From Pirellulimonas nuda (GTDB taxonomy: Bacteria > Planctomycetota > Planctomycetia > Pirellulales > Lacipirellulaceae), in the NCBI RefSeq assembly GCF_007750855.1, contig NZ_CP036291.1:3658001-3722000 (forward strand): a stretch of 64,000 bases of DNA, in the 5' to 3' direction. Below, in pieces: positions 38,984-46,756 of the stretch. Made by a program: the position numbers and the translations under genes. Each line of letters opens with the position of its first letter. The stretch's first letter is position 1. Below the pieces are notes generated by a model that did not search any database, was not told the origin of the DNA, and saw only the letters and a program-made list of their open reading frames with translations.

Positions 38984-40099
38984 ATGGATCGCCAAACCCG
39001 CCGTGTCCGTGACCCCCGTGCAGCGTTCACGCTCGTAGAGCTGCTGGTGGTGATTGCTATCATCGGCATCCTCGTCGCCCTGCTGCTGCCGGCGGTGCAG
39101 GCGGCTCGGGAGGCGGCCCGCCGGTCGCAGTGCTCAAACAATCTCAAGCAGATCGGCCTGGCGGTGATGAATTACGAGTCGTCCAGGAGCAGGCTCCCGC
39201 CGGGCGCCTACCTGGGCGAAGGGAGCTCGTGGTCGGCGTTCATCCTCCCCTACCTAGAAGAGGGTGCGTCGTTCGACGGCCTCTCGATCGGCGAAGACGA
39301 CCAGGGCAACTTCCAGTGGGGCTCGCCCGGGGGCGCCGAGTACGCCTCGGTCGCCGCGCTCGGCGACAAGTACCGCAACGTGCAGCTTGTCGAGACCGTT
39401 TTCTCGGTTTATCGCTGCCCGTCGATGGCTCTGCCTGAACACCTCTACGACCTCTCGGCCGACAGCTACCTCGTGATGCGGCGCGTGCCGGCATCGTACC
39501 TGGGCATCGCCAGCGGCTTGGCCCAGAATCAGTTCCCCAGCTTCTGGCTGCGGGTCAAGAAGAAGCCGAGCGCCCAGCCCCTGTGGGAGGGCGCCGACGG
39601 CGTGCTGGTTGGGGTCCACCACCAGCAGGACACCCGCACCGGTCGGATCGCCCTGCGGAAGATCACCGACGGCACGAGCAAGACCGGCATGATCGGCGAG
39701 GCGGTCAGCGACGTCGAGACGATCGGTTCGCTCGGGCGGACCCCCGAGGACAAACGCGGCGACCGCAAGGACCACTGGCACGGCGGCAGCGACGACATCG
39801 ACACCTCGATCGGCAGCGACAGCTACAGCGACATGTCGGAGTTCCTCGGCTCAACCGGCGTGGGCGTCAACCTGCAGGGCACGCCACAGGAGAACCAGCA
39901 GGTGTGCCGGTCGGCCGACTCGGTCACCTGCCAGGCGCTGCAGCTCTCGCTCGGCAGCGAGCACGCCGGCATCGTGCAGGTGCTGTACGTCGACGGGCAC
40001 GTTGAAGCGATCGACGAGAACATCGACGCGGCGCCGTGGAGCGACCTGGGGACCCGCGCGGGTCAATCGTTCAACAACGGCGGCGCCGACCGTCGCTAA
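38984..40099 (+). CDS. DUF1559 pseudopilin-like protein
   Basis: A 371-residue protein with GGAG upstream of the ATG. The prepilin-like N-terminus ([20 protein letters not shown] from residue ~14, then [20 protein letters not shown]) is followed by a DUF1559 domain with [20 protein letters not shown] and the C-terminal [16 protein letters not shown] block. It is embedded between the PEP-CTERM polyprotein-like ORF and the phosphatase ORF on the same strand, with gaps of about 100 and 63 bp, so it is probably co-transcribed with them. Family function is unknown; a role in pseudopilus-like envelope structures is only suggested by the N-terminus. Confidence 0.9.
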   Translation: MDRQTRRVRDPRAAFTLVELLVVIAIIGILVALLLPAVQAAREAARRSQCSNNLKQIGLAVMNYESSRSRLPPGAYLGEGSSWSAFILPYLEEGASFDGLSIGEDDQGNFQWGSPGGAEYASVAALGDKYRNVQLVETVFSVYRCPSMALPEHLYDLSADSYLVMRRVPASYLGIASGLAQNQFPSFWLRVKKKPSAQPLWEGADGVLVGVHHQQDTRTGRIALRKITDGTSKTGMIGEAVSDVETIGSLGRTPEDKRGDRKDHWHGGSDDIDTSIGSDSYSDMSEFLGSTGVGVNLQGTPQENQQVCRSADSVTCQALQLSLGSEHAGIVQVLYVDGHVEAIDENIDAAPWSDLGTRAGQSFNNGGADRR

Positions 40100-40162
40100 A
40101 CGGCCCGCCCCCTCCAGGTCCCCGGCCGTCGCGCCACGCTCCCCTCCCGATCCCCTTGTGCG

Positions 40163-43100
40163 ATGATGATCTCTCCAAAGCGAGCGGGCGCCGCGGCCCT
40201 GGTCGCCCTCTGGGCGTCGCTGGCCGCGGCCGACAACCGCGTGCTCATCCTGGGCATCGACGGCGCAGGGGGGGGCTACACCCGCGACTACCCGACCCCC
40301 AACCTCGACGCCCTGACCGCCCAGGGCGCCGCCCGCTACGACTTCCTGAACGAGGGGGCGCTCACACCCAGCCCCCCCAGCGGCTACGGCGCCAGCGGCG
40401 TGAACTGGTCGACGATCCTCACGGGGGTGGGCGGCCCGACGCACGGCGTGTCCGACAACAGCTTCGCCGGCAACCGCTTCGGGGCCTTCCCCTCGCTGTT
40501 CCACTACATCAAGCAGCGCGACCCCGAGGCCTACACCGCGTCGATCACGGGGTGGGACCCGATCAACGCCCGTGTGGTGGACGACAACGACACGGACTTC
40601 GAGTTCGGGGGCGTGGCCGACCCCCTCATCCGCGACGCGCTGGTCGACCTGCTCCGCCGGGAGGACCCCACCGCGGTCTTCGCGCAGTTCGATCAGGTCG
40701 ACGCGGCGGGGCACGGCTTTGGGTGGGGCTCACTCGAGTACAAGAACGCGCTGATCGCGGTCGACGGGCTGATCGGCGACGTCATGGCGGCGCTGGGCGC
40801 ACGCCCCGGCGTGGGTCAAAGCCACTCTGCCTCGCAGGGGCCCGTCAACTGGGAAACGCCCTTCATCGTCAGCGGCCCCAGCGTCCTCAACGGCGAGCCG
40901 CTGCTGCAAGGGAGCCTGCGAGACGTCGCCGCGACGGCGCTGTGGAGTTTGGGGATCGATCCCTTCGCGCTTGGTCTGGAGGGGACCGTCCGCGGCCTGA
41001 GGGTCGCGCCCCCCAACGGAGTCGTCGGCGACATCAATCAGGACAACGTCGTGGCCGGCAACGGGCTGGGACCCGCCGAATCCGACGACGTGCGGGCGCT
41101 GCTCGACCACTGGTTGGTTGAGGCCGGGGGCGACGCCACGACCCGCTACGCCCGCGGCGACCTGAACCTCGACGGCGTCACCGATCTGGCCGACTGGGCG
41201 CTCTTGAACAAGCTCGACCCGGCGATGGGCCTCGCGGCGCAGCGGGCGCTACAAGGCCGGGCCGTCCCCGAGCCGTGCTCGTCGCTGCTGCTGGGCGCCG
41301 TGATCGCCCTCTCCGGCCCGCTGGTGCGCCCGCGGCGGCGGAGCGCACGCCCGCGCGGGGGCGCTCCGAGTGCGGACGGCATAAGATGGGCGGGACGCGT
41401 TGTTCTGCCCCGCGCGACGCGGCCGCACAGCCGCTCGCCGGCCCCCACGCGGCCCCGGACGCCGATCACGTCCCCCCTCGCCCTGTTAGACCCCAGGAGT
41501 ATCCCTTCGATGTACCGTTCGCTTTGCTGTTTGATGCTGCTGCCGTCCGTCGCGCTGGCCGCCGAGCCCGACCGCTCCCGGGTGGGCTACGCAGAGGGCC
41601 AGATGGTCACCCCGGTGAACCAGCTAGTCACCCCGATCGGCAAACAGGTCGAGCTCCCCGGCCTGCGACCGCAGGCGCTGGCGCTCTCGCCGGACGGCGG
41701 GCTGCTGCTCACCTCGGGCAAGACGAGCGAGCTGATCGTGATCGATCCGGCTTCCGGCCAGATCAAGCAGCGGGTCGCCATGCCCGCCGAAGTGTCGCCC
41801 GACGCCAAGGTCGCGGGCGGGGTCGACGTCGACGGCATGCTCAGCTACGCCGGCCTGGCGTTCTCGCCCTCCGGAGACCGCGTCTACCTCAGCAACGTCG
41901 GCGGCAGCGTCAAGCTGTTCGGCGTGTCCGGCGACGGCGTCGTTAGCCCGCTCGGCGCCTGGTCGCTCCCCAAGGCGAACGCCCCGCGCCGCGGCGCCGA
42001 GGTCCCCGCCGGCATCGCGGTCACGCCGGACGGCTCGCGGCTGTACGTGTGCGGTAACCTCTCGAACCGGCTGCTGGAGCTCGACGCCGAGTCGGGCGAG
42101 GTGCTACGGACCTTCGAAGTCGGCGTTGCGCCGTTGGACGTTGTCTTGGTCGGCGACAAAGCGTACGTGAGCAACTGGGGGGGACGCCGGCCCGGCAAAG
42201 ACGACCCCACCGGTCCGGCCGGACGGGGCACGCGGGTGCGGGTCGACCCTGTTCGGCACGTCGCCAGCGAGGGCTCCGTGAGCGTGATCGACCTCACGCG
42301 GGGCGCCGTCGTGGTTGAGGTGCTGACGGGGCTGCACGCCAGCGGTCTGGCCGCCTCGCCAGACGGCAGGCACGTGGTGTGCTGCAACGCCAACAGCGAC
42401 CACCTCAGCGTGATCGACACGGCCAGCGACTCGGTGGTCGCCACGCTCTGGGCCAAGCCCAACGCGGCCGACCTGCTGGGGGCGTCGCCCAATGCGGCGG
42501 CGTTCGATGAGGCGGGCCAGCGGCTGTACGTCGCCAACGGGTCGCAGAACGCGGTCGCGGTGTTCGAGTTCAACGCCGACGACCCGAAGCTGTCGGAGCT
42601 CGGAGGGATGGCGCCGGTCGGCTGGTACCCGGGCGCCATCCTCTACGACGCCGCCCGCAAGCAGTTAATCGTGGCCAACATCAAGGGCCTGCCGCGCGAG
42701 CCCAAACCCTACGCAGAAGAGACCAAGGGCTTCAACGCCCACCACTACCACGGGTCGGTGACGCTGGCGCCGGTCCCTAGCGACCGGGCGCTGCCCAAAC
42801 TCTCGGAGCGTGTCGCCGCCAACATGCGGGCGCCGCGGATCACCGAGGCGCTGCTCCCCCCCAGGCCCGACCAGCCCCCGCGGGCCATCCCCCAGCGGAT
42901 CGGCGAGCCGAGCCTGATCGAGCACGTGGTGTACATCATCAAAGAGAACCGCACTTACGACCAGGTGCTCAGCGACATCGAGCGAGGCAACGGAGACCCG
43001 TCGCTCTGCATCTTCCCCCGCAACGTCACCCCCAACCACCACAAGCTGGCCGACGAGTTTGTGCTGCTGGACAACACCTACTGCTGCGGCATCTGCAGCG

Positions 43101-44176
43101 CAGACGGGCACCAGTGGACCGCCACCGCGTACTCCACCGACTACATGGAGAAGAGCTTCGCCGGCTTCCCACGCAGCTACCCAGACGGGATGGGGACCGA
43201 CGAGGACGACGCGCTGGCCTACTCTCCGGCCGGCTTCCTGTGGGACAACGCCCTGGCCCACGGACGCTCCGTCCGCAACTACGGCGAGTTCATGGGGCCC
43301 AGCGTCCGCTGGGCCGACGCCGACCGCCCGGGGGAGCCCGACTTCACCGCCTGCTACCAGGCGTGGAAGCAGGGCACGCCCGACGTGGTGTTCGAGAGCT
43401 GGCCCAGCGTCGAGAGCCTGCGGGCCATCTCGCCGCTCGACTACGTCGGTTGGAACATGAGCGTCCCCGACCAGTTCCGCGCCGACTACGTGATCAACGA
43501 GCTCAAAGAGTTCCAGCGCAAGAGTGAGCACCCGCGGATGACCCTCATCTGCCTGCCCCAAGACCACTGCAGCGGCACAAGCCCCGGTTGCCCCACGCCG
43601 GCCGCATGCATGGCGGACAACGACCTGGCGCTGGGGCGGATCATCGAGGCGTACAGCCGCTCCAAGTTCTGGCCGAAGATGGCGATCTTTGTCATCGAGG
43701 ACGACCCGCAGGCCGGTTGGGACCACGTGAGCGGCTACCGCACGATCGCCTTCGTCGCCAGCCCGTACGCCAAGCGGGGCGCCGTCGTAAGCACGCAGTA
43801 CAACACCACCAGCGTGATCCGCACGATGGAGCAGATTCTTGGTCTCCCCCCGATGAACCAGTTCGACGCCAGCGCCACGCCGATGTTCGACTGCTTCACC
43901 GACGAGCCCGACACGACCCCCTACGCCGCGGCGGGCGCCCAGGTGGCGCTCGATCAGATGAACCCCGATCCCCACGCGATCTCCGACCCGCAGCTCCGCG
44001 AGGACGCCCTGGTCTCGGCGTCGCTCAACTTCCGCGAGGTCGACCGCGCCCCCGAAGACGTGCTTAACCGCATCCTCTGGCGGGCCGTGCGCGGCACGCA
44101 GGACCCGTACCCCGAGTGGGCGATCAGCCACGTCGACGACGATGACGACGATGACGATGACGACGACGATGACTGA
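40163..44176 (+). CDS. Fused ORF: degenerate PEP-CTERM alkaline-phosphatase-like module plus YncE/phosphoesterase module
   Basis: A 1337-residue frame without a stop between two apparent genes. Residues 1-~395: signal peptide, an alkaline-phosphatase-superfamily core (RVLILGIDGAGGGYTRDYPT, VNWSTILTGVGGPTHGVSDN with the likely Thr nucleophile, FDQVDAAGHGFG), a dockerin pair, VPEP at 368-371, helix and RPRRRSARPR. The expected TxDHG metal motif is missing between DVMAALGARP and ETPFIVSG, as if deleted. Residues 396-449 are low-complexity Pro/Arg-rich sequence that looks intergenic. From Met450 (41510) a second signal peptide and enzyme begin, with AGGAG 10 bp upstream. Either two genes that lost a stop or a second polyprotein. 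Confidence 0.6.
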   Translation: MMISPKRAGAAALVALWASLAAADNRVLILGIDGAGGGYTRDYPTPNLDALTAQGAARYDFLNEGALTPSPPSGYGASGVNWSTILTGVGGPTHGVSDNSFAGNRFGAFPSLFHYIKQRDPEAYTASITGWDPINARVVDDNDTDFEFGGVADPLIRDALVDLLRREDPTAVFAQFDQVDAAGHGFGWGSLEYKNALIAVDGLIGDVMAALGARPGVGQSHSASQGPVNWETPFIVSGPSVLNGEPLLQGSLRDVAATALWSLGIDPFALGLEGTVRGLRVAPPNGVVGDINQDNVVAGNGLGPAESDDVRALLDHWLVEAGGDATTRYARGDLNLDGVTDLADWALLNKLDPAMGLAAQRALQGRAVPEPCSSLLLGAVIALSGPLVRPRRRSARPRGGAPSADGIRWAGRVVLPRATRPHSRSPAPTRPRTPITSPLALLDPRSIPSMYRSLCCLMLLPSVALAAEPDRSRVGYAEGQMVTPVNQLVTPIGKQVELPGLRPQALALSPDGGLLLTSGKTSELIVIDPASGQIKQRVAMPAEVSPDAKVAGGVDVDGMLSYAGLAFSPSGDRVYLSNVGGSVKLFGVSGDGVVSPLGAWSLPKANAPRRGAEVPAGIAVTPDGSRLYVCGNLSNRLLELDAESGEVLRTFEVGVAPLDVVLVGDKAYVSNWGGRRPGKDDPTGPAGRGTRVRVDPVRHVASEGSVSVIDLTRGAVVVEVLTGLHASGLAASPDGRHVVCCNANSDHLSVIDTASDSVVATLWAKPNAADLLGASPNAAAFDEAGQRLYVANGSQNAVAVFEFNADDPKLSELGGMAPVGWYPGAILYDAARKQLIVANIKGLPREPKPYAEETKGFNAHHYHGSVTLAPVPSDRALPKLSERVAANMRAPRITEALLPPRPDQPPRAIPQRIGEPSLIEHVVYIIKENRTYDQVLSDIERGNGDPSLCIFPRNVTPNHHKLADEFVLLDNTYCCGICSADGHQWTATAYSTDYMEKSFAGFPRSYPDGMGTDEDDALAYSPAGFLWDNALAHGRSVRNYGEFMGPSVRWADADRPGEPDFTACYQAWKQGTPDVVFESWPSVESLRAISPLDYVGWNMSVPDQFRADYVINELKEFQRKSEHPRMTLICLPQDHCSGTSPGCPTPAACMADNDLALGRIIEAYSRSKFWPKMAIFVIEDDPQAGWDHVSGYRTIAFVASPYAKRGAVVSTQYNTTSVIRTMEQILGLPPMNQFDASATPMFDCFTDEPDTTPYAAAGAQVALDQMNPDPHAISDPQLREDALVSASLNFREVDRAPEDVLNRILWRAVRGTQDPYPEWAISHVDDDDDDDDDDDDD
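41510..44176 (+). CDS. Bifunctional YncE-like beta-propeller / phosphoesterase-family protein (internal start)
   Basis: An 888-residue exported protein if it starts at the ATG at 41510 (AGGAG at 41495-41499). After the signal peptide comes a YncE-like seven-bladed propeller (about 35-410, with QALALSPDGGLLLTSGKTSE and LYVCGNLSNRLLELD). Then follows a phosphoesterase (PF04185-type) domain: EHVVYIIKENRTYDQVLSDI, CSADGHQWTATAYSTDYMEK, CLPQDHCSGTSPGCPTPAAC, MADNDLALGRIIEAYSRSKF and FVIEDDPQAGWDHVSGYRT with its metal-binding Asp/His. It probably hydrolyses phosphoesters in the periplasm, as phospholipase C/acid phosphatase relatives do. The extreme C-terminus is a run of 13 Asp residues, which could bind calcium or mineral surfaces. 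It is followed after 63 bp by a PhoD-like gene. Confidence 0.75.
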   Translation: MYRSLCCLMLLPSVALAAEPDRSRVGYAEGQMVTPVNQLVTPIGKQVELPGLRPQALALSPDGGLLLTSGKTSELIVIDPASGQIKQRVAMPAEVSPDAKVAGGVDVDGMLSYAGLAFSPSGDRVYLSNVGGSVKLFGVSGDGVVSPLGAWSLPKANAPRRGAEVPAGIAVTPDGSRLYVCGNLSNRLLELDAESGEVLRTFEVGVAPLDVVLVGDKAYVSNWGGRRPGKDDPTGPAGRGTRVRVDPVRHVASEGSVSVIDLTRGAVVVEVLTGLHASGLAASPDGRHVVCCNANSDHLSVIDTASDSVVATLWAKPNAADLLGASPNAAAFDEAGQRLYVANGSQNAVAVFEFNADDPKLSELGGMAPVGWYPGAILYDAARKQLIVANIKGLPREPKPYAEETKGFNAHHYHGSVTLAPVPSDRALPKLSERVAANMRAPRITEALLPPRPDQPPRAIPQRIGEPSLIEHVVYIIKENRTYDQVLSDIERGNGDPSLCIFPRNVTPNHHKLADEFVLLDNTYCCGICSADGHQWTATAYSTDYMEKSFAGFPRSYPDGMGTDEDDALAYSPAGFLWDNALAHGRSVRNYGEFMGPSVRWADADRPGEPDFTACYQAWKQGTPDVVFESWPSVESLRAISPLDYVGWNMSVPDQFRADYVINELKEFQRKSEHPRMTLICLPQDHCSGTSPGCPTPAACMADNDLALGRIIEAYSRSKFWPKMAIFVIEDDPQAGWDHVSGYRTIAFVASPYAKRGAVVSTQYNTTSVIRTMEQILGLPPMNQFDASATPMFDCFTDEPDTTPYAAAGAQVALDQMNPDPHAISDPQLREDALVSASLNFREVDRAPEDVLNRILWRAVRGTQDPYPEWAISHVDDDDDDDDDDDDD

Positions 44177-44239
44177 AGCCCGCGCCGCCGCTTCAGAGCA
44201 AGCGGCTGGCCGCGCCACCCAACGCAGCAAAGGACAGAG

Positions 44240-45247
44240 ATGAGAGCAGCCTTCCTAGTGGCCCTGGGGCTTGGACTCTTCGCGCCGTCGTACACCCACG
44301 CGGCCGAGCAGCAGGATTCTCCCCTGGCGGTCGTTCGGATCGGGCTTGCCGGCTGCCACCAGCAGACCCAGCCGGCGCCCGCCTTCTGGCGGTACGTCAC
44401 CGCCAAGCCCGACCTGATGCTTTGGCTCGGCAACAATGTCTACACCGACACGCCGGACGACCTGGCGGTGATCGAGGAGGGGCACGCGGCGCTGGCGTCG
44501 CTCCCGGCGTTCGAGCAGCTGCGCCGCGCCGTGCCGATGGCCGCAACCTGGGACGATCACGACTACGGCCTGAACAACTGCGGGAAAGACTACGCGCTCA
44601 AGGAGCCCAGCAAACAACACTTCCGTCGGTTCTGGGGCCTGGAGGACTGCGTCCCAGCGGACCGCGACGGCGTGTACCACGCCCGCTATTTTGGCGAGGG
44701 AGACCAGCGGCTGCAGGTGCTGCTGCTCGACGGCCGCTACAACCGCGACGCCCCAGGAGACGACGCCGACACGCTGGGCGAGCGTCAGTGGTCGTGGCTG
44801 GAGGAAGAACTGCGGCGGCCGGCGCGGTTGCGGCTGATCGTCTCGGGCTATCAAGTCTTGCTCGACAAGGATGCGCACTTCGAGACGTGGTCGAAGTTTC
44901 CGCGGGCGCGGCGGCGGCTCTTCGACCTAATCCGCGCCAGCGGCGCCGAAGGGGTTGTTTTTCTCGCCGGCGATCAGCACTACGGCGAGGCGAGCCGGCT
45001 GCCGGAGGCGATTGGGTACGACGCGATCGAACTGATGTTCTGCGGGGTGAACCAGCAGGAACCGCACGTGCTAAACCGCGGGCGCGTAACGCCGGTCGCC
45101 CACGCCAAGAATGCCTACGCGCTGCTGGACCTCCAGTGGAGGGCCAGCGAAACAGACGAACCCCATCTCCTGTTCCGCGTCTTCGACGCCGACCGTGATG
45201 CTGCGGAGTTGACCTACAGGGTGAACTTCAGCGAGCTGCGCAACTAG
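44240..45247 (+). CDS. Alkaline phosphatase D-like protein with an Asp-to-Asn change in the metal site
   Basis: A 335-residue exported protein (AGGA before the ATG; signal peptide to about THAAEQ) of the short PhoD-like family without the N-terminal Fn3 domain. Metal-site blocks are IGLAGCHQQTQ, LMLWLGNNVYTDTPDD, AATWDDHDYGLNNCG and VVFLAGDQHYGEA. In family members the second block reads GDN; here the nucleotides 44433-44438 give Gly-Asn-Asn, replacing a metal-ligand Asp. The rest is intact, so the enzyme may be altered or inactive. It lies 63 bp after the phosphoesterase and 47 bp before the PbfA-like gene on the same strand. Confidence 0.85.
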   Translation: MRAAFLVALGLGLFAPSYTHAAEQQDSPLAVVRIGLAGCHQQTQPAPAFWRYVTAKPDLMLWLGNNVYTDTPDDLAVIEEGHAALASLPAFEQLRRAVPMAATWDDHDYGLNNCGKDYALKEPSKQHFRRFWGLEDCVPADRDGVYHARYFGEGDQRLQVLLLDGRYNRDAPGDDADTLGERQWSWLEEELRRPARLRLIVSGYQVLLDKDAHFETWSKFPRARRRLFDLIRASGAEGVVFLAGDQHYGEASRLPEAIGYDAIELMFCGVNQQEPHVLNRGRVTPVAHAKNAYALLDLQWRASETDEPHLLFRVFDADRDAAELTYRVNFSELRN

Positions 45248-45294
45248 GCCACGGGACGCGTCGCACGAATCCATCAACCAGCAGGCAGCCTCCG

Positions 45295-46614
45295 TTGTCG
45301 AATGCATCCGATTGGCGCGGGCGCGCCCTCAAGGCCCTGCCCGCCGGGGGGAACGGCGAGTTCAACCTCACCGAGGAACTCACCACAGTGGTCGCGCGCG
45401 GCCAGGGGTGCCGCCTCTGGACGGCCGACGGACGGCGGATGCTCGACTTCTCGATGGGATGGGGTTCGGTGCTGGTCGGGCACGCCGATCCGCGCATCAC
45501 CGAGCCCGTCGCAAATCGGCTGGCCCTGGGGACCAACTTCGCCACGGTCACCGACGCGTCGCTGGAGCTGGCCGAGGCGCTGATCGGGCTGAGCCCCGCC
45601 AGCGAGCGGGTCCGCTTCTGCGCCTCCGGCACCGAGGCGACCATGTACTGCCTGCGCCTCGCCCGGGCGTACACCGGCCGCGACGCGGTGCTGCGGTTTG
45701 AGGGGGCGTACCACGGGGCGCACGACGTCGGGGTGACCAGCATGTTCCCCTCGCGGGGGCTCGATTTCCCGCTCGCCGAGCCTTCCAGCGACGGCCTCAC
45801 CGCGCATCTGCAGGGGGGCGTGCTGGTGGCGCCCTTTAACGACCTGGAGGAGACCGCCAAGATCCTCCGCGGAAGCGCAGAGCGTGTGGCAGCGGTGATC
45901 GTTGAGCCGCTGCAGCGCTGCCTTCCCCCCGACCCCGGCTTCCTCGAGGGACTCCGCGAGCTGACCCGCGAGCTGGGGGTGCTGCTGGTGTTCGACGAGG
46001 TGGTGACCGGCTTCCGGCTGGCGCTCGGGGGCGCCCAGGCGTACTACGGCGTCGTCCCCGACCTGGTCGCCTACGGCAAGGCGCTCGGCGGCGGGCTGCC
46101 GATTGGCGTCTACGGCGGCCGGGCCGACATCATGGACCTGGTGTGCGAAGACCGTCACGGACGCTCAACTTACGTATGGACCGCCTCGACGCTGGGTGGG
46201 AACCCGATCTCCGCCGTCTCCGCCCTGGCGACGCTCGACGTGCTCAAGAGCCCGGGGGTCTACCAGACGCTCCACGGCCTGGGGGGGCGCCTCCGAGACG
46301 GCATGCGGCGCGTGCTCCGCGACCGGGGCCTGGACGCGCGGGTGCTGGGGGACGGGCCGCTCGCCCAGGTCGCCTTTACCTCCAGCGAGCCGCGCGACTA
46401 CCGAACGAGCCAGCACCGTGACAAGCGGCTGGCCCGCGCGTTGATGCTGGAGATGTTCCGCAGCGGCGTGTTCCTCAACCCGATGGGGACCAAGCTCTAC
46501 CTGTCGCTCGCCCACGACGAGCAGGCCTGCGACACGCTGCTCGACCGGTTCGACGCCGCGTTGTCAACCGTCATGGCCACTATCTCACACGAGGCCCACA
46601 GCAGCGTAGGCTGA
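45295..46614 (+). CDS. pbfA: Class III PLP enzyme, probable (R)-1-hydroxy-2-aminoethylphosphonate ammonia-lyase
   Basis: A 439-residue fold-type I PLP protein of the aminotransferase class III/glutamate-1-semialdehyde aminomutase type. Blocks visible are CASGTEATMYCLRLARAYTG, FEGAYHGAHDVGV, LVFDEVVTGFRLALGGAQAY and DLVAYGKALGGGLPIGVYGG, which contains the PLP lysine. PbfA, a PLP lyase of this family, converts hydroxylated aminoethylphosphonate to phosphonoacetaldehyde and recurs beside phnX and phnZ genes. With phnX, a PhnZ-like gene and a phosphonoacetaldehyde reductase nearby, that is the best assignment, but a transaminase cannot be excluded. The start codon is TTG (TTGTCGAATGCATCC) with a poor ribosome-binding site. 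Confidence 0.68.
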   Translation: MSNASDWRGRALKALPAGGNGEFNLTEELTTVVARGQGCRLWTADGRRMLDFSMGWGSVLVGHADPRITEPVANRLALGTNFATVTDASLELAEALIGLSPASERVRFCASGTEATMYCLRLARAYTGRDAVLRFEGAYHGAHDVGVTSMFPSRGLDFPLAEPSSDGLTAHLQGGVLVAPFNDLEETAKILRGSAERVAAVIVEPLQRCLPPDPGFLEGLRELTRELGVLLVFDEVVTGFRLALGGAQAYYGVVPDLVAYGKALGGGLPIGVYGGRADIMDLVCEDRHGRSTYVWTASTLGGNPISAVSALATLDVLKSPGVYQTLHGLGGRLRDGMRRVLRDRGLDARVLGDGPLAQVAFTSSEPRDYRTSQHRDKRLARALMLEMFRSGVFLNPMGTKLYLSLAHDEQACDTLLDRFDAALSTVMATISHEAHSSVG

Positions 46615-46756
46615 GCACAATGGGCCGAACTGGCAGGCAACTCCGTGGAGAGCCGCAGATCGCCGTCGACAAACGCCGATTCGATTGCGAACCGTCTATC
46701 GACGCTTCTCGGCGTTCATCCGCCGATTCGTCTCTTGTACTCTTCGACCCTCCTGC

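Noticed and set aside
42665..44230. A 521-codon minus-strand frame
   Set aside because: Antisense to the phosphoesterase domain, whose motifs are unambiguous; its Val/Ile run is the complement of the poly-Asp codons.
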